Source: Cellulophaga sp. 20_2_10 (lineage in GTDB: Bacteria; Bacteroidota; Bacteroidia; Flavobacteriales; Flavobacteriaceae). Taken from it: a stretch of 64,000 bases of DNA. Location: positions 107,129-171,128 of the forward strand of contig NZ_JAMCOJ010000006.1 in assembly GCF_023476645.1 (NCBI RefSeq), written 5' to 3'. Shown here one piece after another: positions 60,308 through 64,000 of the stretch (position 1 is the stretch's first letter; each line of letters begins with the position of its first letter). Below the pieces are notes generated by a model. It was not told the origin of the DNA, searched no databases, and saw only the letters and a program-made list of their open reading frames with translations. The position numbers and the translations under genes are program-made.

Positions 60308-61429
60308 ATGCGAAAATTATTTTTTAGCCTTGGCTTTATGCTTGCCGTAGGCGCTATTAATGCACAAGAAGCATATAAGTTTACAGATGTTATAGATTTA
60401 GATGCAACACCTGTTATTAGTCAAGGAGCAACGGGAACGTGTTGGAGTTTTTCTACCTCTTCGTTTTTAGAATCGGAAATTATACGACTTACCGGTAAAC
60501 AAATAGATTTATCCGAAATGTACACTGTACGCAATACCTACCCTAAAAAAGCAGAAAATTTTGTAATGCGCCAAGGAAAAGCTCAGTTTAGTGAAGGTGG
60601 TCTAGCACATGATGTAATTAACTCTGTTAGAGAATACGGACTTGTGCCGCAAGAGGCTTACAACGGACTTTTAGAGAACAACACAAATCATAACCACGCG
60701 GAATTAGTAGCCGTCTTAGAAGCTATGGTAAAAACATACGCAGACAACCCTGCAGGTGAATTAAGCAAAAATTGGTCTAAGGCTGTAGATGCTGTTTTAG
60801 ATGTATATCTAGGAACAAATAAAGATACTTTTACATACCAAGGAAAACAATATACTCCTTCTTCATTTTTGCAAATGACTAAAATTGCACCAGAAGATTA
60901 TGTAACAATTACTTCTTTTACACACGCTCCTTTTTACAGTTCGTTTATATTAAATATACCTGACAACTGGAGCAACGGAAGTATGCACAATGTTACTTTA
61001 GATGACATGATAAGCACTATTGACAATGCACTTACAAACGGTTTTACTGTTGAATTAGATTGTGATGTTAGCGAACGCACATTTTCATCTAAAAACGGAG
61101 TAGCTGTAATACCCGCTAACCCAGAGAACAACAGCAAAGCTTTAGAAGGTATTTATCCTGAATTAAAAGTTACTCAAAACTACAGGCAAAACGAGTTTGA
61201 AAACTTTACAACGACAGACGATCATTTAATGCATATAACTGGTGTTTTAAAAGATCAAAACGGAACAAAATACTACAAAGTTAAAAATAGCTGGGGTACG
61301 GATGCTAACAGAACAACCCATAACGGGTATGTTTATTTTAGTGAAGCCTATATGCGACTTAAAGCAATAAGTATTATGGTACATAAAGATGCTGTACCTA
61401 AAGTTCTATCTAAAAAAATAAACTTATAA
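60308..61429 (+). CDS. C1 family cysteine peptidase (PepC/bleomycin hydrolase-like), exported
   Basis: 373 residues with a signal peptide (MRKLFFSLGFMLAVGAINAQ). Papain-like triad: Gln39 and Cys45 in SQGATGTCWSFS, His309 in HLMHITGV, Asn327 in KVKNSWGTD. The inserted helical region and general order match the aminopeptidase C/bleomycin hydrolase branch common in Bacteroidota. The signal peptide places it outside the cytoplasm. It could trim peptides released by other proteases. Adjacent to cytolysin-like genes, on the opposite strand, across a 370-base gap. Confidence 0.88.
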   Translation: MRKLFFSLGFMLAVGAINAQEAYKFTDVIDLDATPVISQGATGTCWSFSTSSFLESEIIRLTGKQIDLSEMYTVRNTYPKKAENFVMRQGKAQFSEGGLAHDVINSVREYGLVPQEAYNGLLENNTNHNHAELVAVLEAMVKTYADNPAGELSKNWSKAVDAVLDVYLGTNKDTFTYQGKQYTPSSFLQMTKIAPEDYVTITSFTHAPFYSSFILNIPDNWSNGSMHNVTLDDMISTIDNALTNGFTVELDCDVSERTFSSKNGVAVIPANPENNSKALEGIYPELKVTQNYRQNEFENFTTTDDHLMHITGVLKDQNGTKYYKVKNSWGTDANRTTHNGYVYFSEAYMRLKAISIMVHKDAVPKVLSKKINL

Positions 61430-61801
61430 AAACCACAAACTTGTATTATATTCTATTTTTAATAGCATAATAACTAACATTTGTTTGAATTTATTTGATA
61501 TGTAAACAAAAAAGTATAACGCAAAAAAAAAAGCGCAAAATGATTATTTTGCGCTTTACATTTATTACAGATACTAACTCCAATAATAAAATAAATAGTA
61601 TTAAGACATAACATTTTTTAAGACTATGCCCAAATATTTATAGTAAATACGTATAAAACTAATATTTAGATTTTTCAAAAGTAAGAAATTACTTCCACAC
61701 CACGAGGCTTTAACTTTCAATTAGATGTGTTATTCTAGAAATAAAACAAAAGCATAAAAAAATGTAACAAACTTTAGACTATACAGTACATGATACAAAA
61801 A
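61430..61801. other. Intergenic region between C1 peptidase and cytolysin-like genes
   Basis: 372 bases between convergent genes. It holds one strong hairpin (61530-61560) and otherwise AT-rich sequence without a recognisable gene, RNA or repeat. Confidence 0.4.
61530..61560. terminator. Hairpin terminator downstream of the C1 peptidase
   Basis: Arms AAAGCGCAAAA (61530-61540) / TTTTGCGCTTT (61547-61557), perfect 11 base pairs, with a long A run on the left, so it may end the cytolysin transcript on the minus strand as well. Confidence 0.75.
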
Positions 61802-62959
61802 TTATTCAGGCTTGTACTCTAAAATCTGTTCGGTATACATTTGCTTCACCTCTACCTCTGTATTGTCTAGCAACCTGCGCACCTTATAACTAATAGGCGC
61901 AGCAGACCCCACAAGATCAGAAGTACTTGGTGTTTCTAAAAAGCGCACAAAACTATTATAGTCTGTAACTCTACCGCCTAGTTGCGCTGGACCTCCTGCT
62001 ATAAGCACCTTAATTTTATTTTGTTCAAAAAGAGATTTAAACTCCTCGGAATAATTGACATCTGTACTTGCTTCTACCACTGCCAAAGCTACTTTAACTG
62101 ATGCTTTCACCATTGTACTATTATAGGCTTCATCTTTATCTGTTTCTATTAACAAATATGCAACTCGACCATAGTCAACACTACTCACGTATAATGGCTC
62201 ATGAGAACCTAAATCTTCAACTTCCATTTCTCCATCTATCCATTGGGTATAGTTCTTTGGATCTATAGATGCATTATAAAACCACTGACGCACTTCTACA
62301 ACAACATACTTTTTACTAGAAACTGTACCACTACTCTGAGTAAAATTAAAATCAGAAGAAACCAAACCTCCTAGCACATCTGCCTTAACATGTATGTCCA
62401 AAGTCTTATTAAAACTTTCTTGGGTTGTTACTGAGTTACTCTCATAACTATAAAAACTTGGTACTGCATTGTAATTAATTAAAGCTTGGCTATTTTCCAA
62501 CAATGCGTTTAATGTTGTTCTAACACTACTTAGACTTGGGTATGCTGGTGAGCTTATTGGCAAGTCCTTTCCTCTAAGTGTTAATGAAAGCTCAACATCA
62601 TTAAACTCATTTTTAAGTACAATAGGGTCATAAGCTGCATCCATAAAAGAAGAACCTCGTAAAATGCTTCCTGGATAAATAATATCAGATTTATTGGCAT
62701 TAACAATAGAAAGCGGCTCTAAGGTAGATTGTCTCTCTACTAAAGTAAGGTACTCATATTCTGTTGTATTGGTCTCCGGACTAAGACGCGTATTTCCTGT
62801 TTTTTCAGAGCTAATGATATTATCTGGCTCCACTTGAAAAGAAACTTCTTTAAGCTCACTCAAATTTGCACTAGAATTATCGTCATTTTTATCACACCCT
62901 ATAAAGAAAAGCGATAGACTCAAAATACTGACAATAAACAACCCGCTCCTATTTTTCAT
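61802..62959 (-). CDS. Cholesterol-dependent-cytolysin-like lipoprotein, copy A
   Basis: 385 residues. Lipoprotein signal with lipid Cys22 (SLFFIGCDKNDDNSS); the Asp residues after it suggest surface display. The mature part matches CDC domains 1-3: DIIYPGSILRGSSFMDAAYDPIVL (like the YPGALL region of pneumolysin), VPSFYSYESNSVTTQESFNKTLDIHVKAD, SSKKYVVVEVRQWFYNASIDP, EPLYVSSVDYGRVAYLLIETD, KVLIAGGPAQLGGRVTDY, PISYKVRRLLDNTEVEV. It stops where domain 4 (the tryptophan-rich cholesterol-binding domain) would start. It could form pores together with copy B. Confidence 0.85.
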   Translation of the reverse strand: MKNRSGLFIVSILSLSLFFIGCDKNDDNSSANLSELKEVSFQVEPDNIISSEKTGNTRLSPETNTTEYEYLTLVERQSTLEPLSIVNANKSDIIYPGSILRGSSFMDAAYDPIVLKNEFNDVELSLTLRGKDLPISSPAYPSLSSVRTTLNALLENSQALINYNAVPSFYSYESNSVTTQESFNKTLDIHVKADVLGGLVSSDFNFTQSSGTVSSKKYVVVEVRQWFYNASIDPKNYTQWIDGEMEVEDLGSHEPLYVSSVDYGRVAYLLIETDKDEAYNSTMVKASVKVALAVVEASTDVNYSEEFKSLFEQNKIKVLIAGGPAQLGGRVTDYNSFVRFLETPSTSDLVGSAAPISYKVRRLLDNTEVEVKQMYTEQILEYKPE

Positions 62960-64000
62960 TTGTTTCTACTATTAAAAGATATTCTGTACTCATTTTTCCA
63001 AAATCCTTGTTTTTAATCTATCTTGTACTCTAAAATTTGCTCAGTATACATTTGCTTAACCTCTACCTCTGTATTGTCTAGCAGCCTACGCACCTTATAA
63101 CTAATAGGCGCTGCAGAACTCACTAAATCCCCCGTACTTGGCGTTTCTAAAAAGCGTGCAAAACTATCGTAATCTGTTACTCTACCACCTAGTTGCGCTG
63201 GACCTCCTGCAATAAGAACTTTAACCTTATTATCTTCAAAAAGAGATTTAAACTCCTCGGAATAATTCACATCCGTACTTGCATCTACTGCTGCCAAAGC
63301 TACTTTAACTGATGCCTTAACCATTGTACTATTATAGGCCTCATCCTTATCTGTTTCTATTAATAAATATGCAACTCGACCATAGTCAACACTACTCACG
63401 TATAATGGCTCATGAGATCCTAAATCTTCTGTATCCATATCACCTTCTATCCATTGGGTATAATTTTTGGGATCTATAGAGGCATTATAAAACCACTGAC
63501 GCACTTCTACAACAACATACTTTTTACTAGAAAGTGTACCACTACTCTGACTAAAATTAAAACTAGAAGAAACCAAACCTCCTAGCACATCTGCCTTAAC
63601 ATGTATATCCAAAGTCTTATTAAAACTTTCCTGGGTTGTTACTGAGTTACTCTCGTAACTATAAAAACTTGGTACAGCCGTATAATCAATTAGTGCTTGG
63701 CTATTTTCCAACAATCCGTTTAATGTTATTCTAACATTACTTAAAGCCGGAGAGGTTGATGAACTTACTGGCAAATTTTTTCCTCTAAGTGTTAAGGAAA
63801 GTTGAACTTTATTAAACTCATTTTTAAGTACAATAGGATCATAAGCTGCATCCATAAAAGAAGAACCTCGTAAAATGCTTCCTGGATAAATAATATCCGA
63901 TTTATTGGCACTAACAATAGAAAGCGGCTCTAAGGTAGATTGTCTCTCTACTAAAGTAAGGTACTCATATTCTGTTGTATTGGTCTCCGGACTAAGACGC
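62655..64000. repeat. Tandem duplication of the cytolysin-like gene, unit about 1211 bases
   Basis: The same sequence recurs with an offset of 1211 bases (for example the CTAAGACGC word at 62781 and 63992). The stretch corresponding to 62655-62790 matches 63866-64000 almost base for base, with a few substitutions. The duplication spans the whole gene as far as seen and must be fairly recent, or kept alike by gene conversion. Confidence 0.85.
63013..64000 (-). CDS. Cholesterol-dependent-cytolysin-like lipoprotein, copy B (5' end beyond window)
   Basis: The frame is open to the window edge, so the first codons are missing; 328 residues plus stop are visible, starting RLSPETNTTEYEYLTLVERQ. An internal ATG at 63855 is not the start, because the preceding residues match copy A closely (SDIIYPGSILRGSSF). 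It carries the same CDC domain 1-3 segments and also lacks domain 4. Differences from copy A are clustered (LINYNA versus LIDYTA, DGEMEVED versus EGDMDTED, YKPE versus YKID). It is transcribed first, 53 bases before copy A, so the two form an operon. Confidence 0.85.
   Translation of the reverse strand, partial: RLSPETNTTEYEYLTLVERQSTLEPLSIVSANKSDIIYPGSILRGSSFMDAAYDPIVLKNEFNKVQLSLTLRGKNLPVSSSTSPALSNVRITLNGLLENSQALIDYTAVPSFYSYESNSVTTQESFNKTLDIHVKADVLGGLVSSSFNFSQSSGTLSSKKYVVVEVRQWFYNASIDPKNYTQWIEGDMDTEDLGSHEPLYVSSVDYGRVAYLLIETDKDEAYNSTMVKASVKVALAAVDASTDVNYSEEFKSLFEDNKVKVLIAGGPAQLGGRVTDYDSFARFLETPSTGDLVSSAAPISYKVRRLLDNTEVEVKQMYTEQILEYKID

Noticed and set aside
1..64000. tRNA, rRNA, CRISPR array, insertion sequence or prophage
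   Set aside because: No cloverleaf, rRNA core, regularly spaced repeat, transposase or integrase was recognised on reading both strands.

Overview
The window is a low-GC chromosomal segment from a member of the Flavobacteriaceae (Bacteroidota). Four things point there. Gliding-motility genes gldD and gldE sit in the usual mutY-ssb-gldE-gldD order. Promoters carry the Bacteroidota -7 box TAnnTTTG, and there are no Shine-Dalgarno sites. Many proteins are lipoproteins with acidic residues after the lipid cysteine, or belong to families largely restricted to this phylum (DUF4271, DUF4296, DUF4301, DUF3127). DnaE carries a fused proofreading domain and ribosomal protein L21 a helix-hairpin-helix tail. 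No rRNA, tRNA, CRISPR array or transposase was recognised.

Layout. 1-4.9 kb is accessory: a MORN-type repeat protein cut by the window edge, a MutS-like ATPase flanked by two related attC-like intergenic elements, small lipoproteins and membrane proteins, and one gene broken by an in-frame stop. 4.9-21.9 kb is mostly housekeeping: dnaE, hemD, a polyprenol-phosphate sugar transferase, dihydroorotase, tyrS, a DPP-IV-like S9 peptidase and a DUF885 peptidase. 22.0-24.0 kb holds a lipoprotein pair, one member with a JAMM/MPN-like metal motif. 24.1-29.1 kb has aat, a flavin reductase, a histidine kinase, a HIT protein, greA and a degenerate Rieske-like lipoprotein.

29.2-34.8 kb reads as a thiamine-scavenging locus. 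A TonB-dependent receptor lies behind a TPP riboswitch, and upstream of it are genes for DUF4301, a NadR-like kinase, a PnuC/PnuT-type transporter and a YkoF-like thiamine-binding protein. 34.9-43.5 kb contains a phosphopantetheinyl transferase, ahcY, an extended reductase, rplU-rpmA, a paired active/inactive M16 peptidase system and a metal-binding HMA lipoprotein. 43.6-49.9 kb contains gldD-gldE-ssb-mutY, HU, a 29-residue very basic protein, RNase G and recX.

49.9-58.9 kb is a cupin-like protein and a biotin locus (bioF, DUF2007, bioD, bioA, a beta-ketoacyl synthase, then NfeD-like and flotillin genes, then bioB). 59.0-61.4 kb holds a DUF2975/HTH pair with a conspicuous inverted-repeat operator, an ankyrin-repeat protein and a C1 peptidase. 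61.8-64.0 kb holds two tandem genes for cholesterol-dependent-cytolysin-like lipoproteins, the second cut by the window edge.

The strongest candidates for something new are the tandem cytolysin-like lipoproteins, the thiamine locus with its unassigned kinase and DUF4301 members, the ketoacyl synthase inside the biotin cluster, and the JAMM-like surface lipoprotein. Several start codons were moved inward: in five genes a TTG triplet belonging to the -7 promoter box gives a falsely long reading frame.
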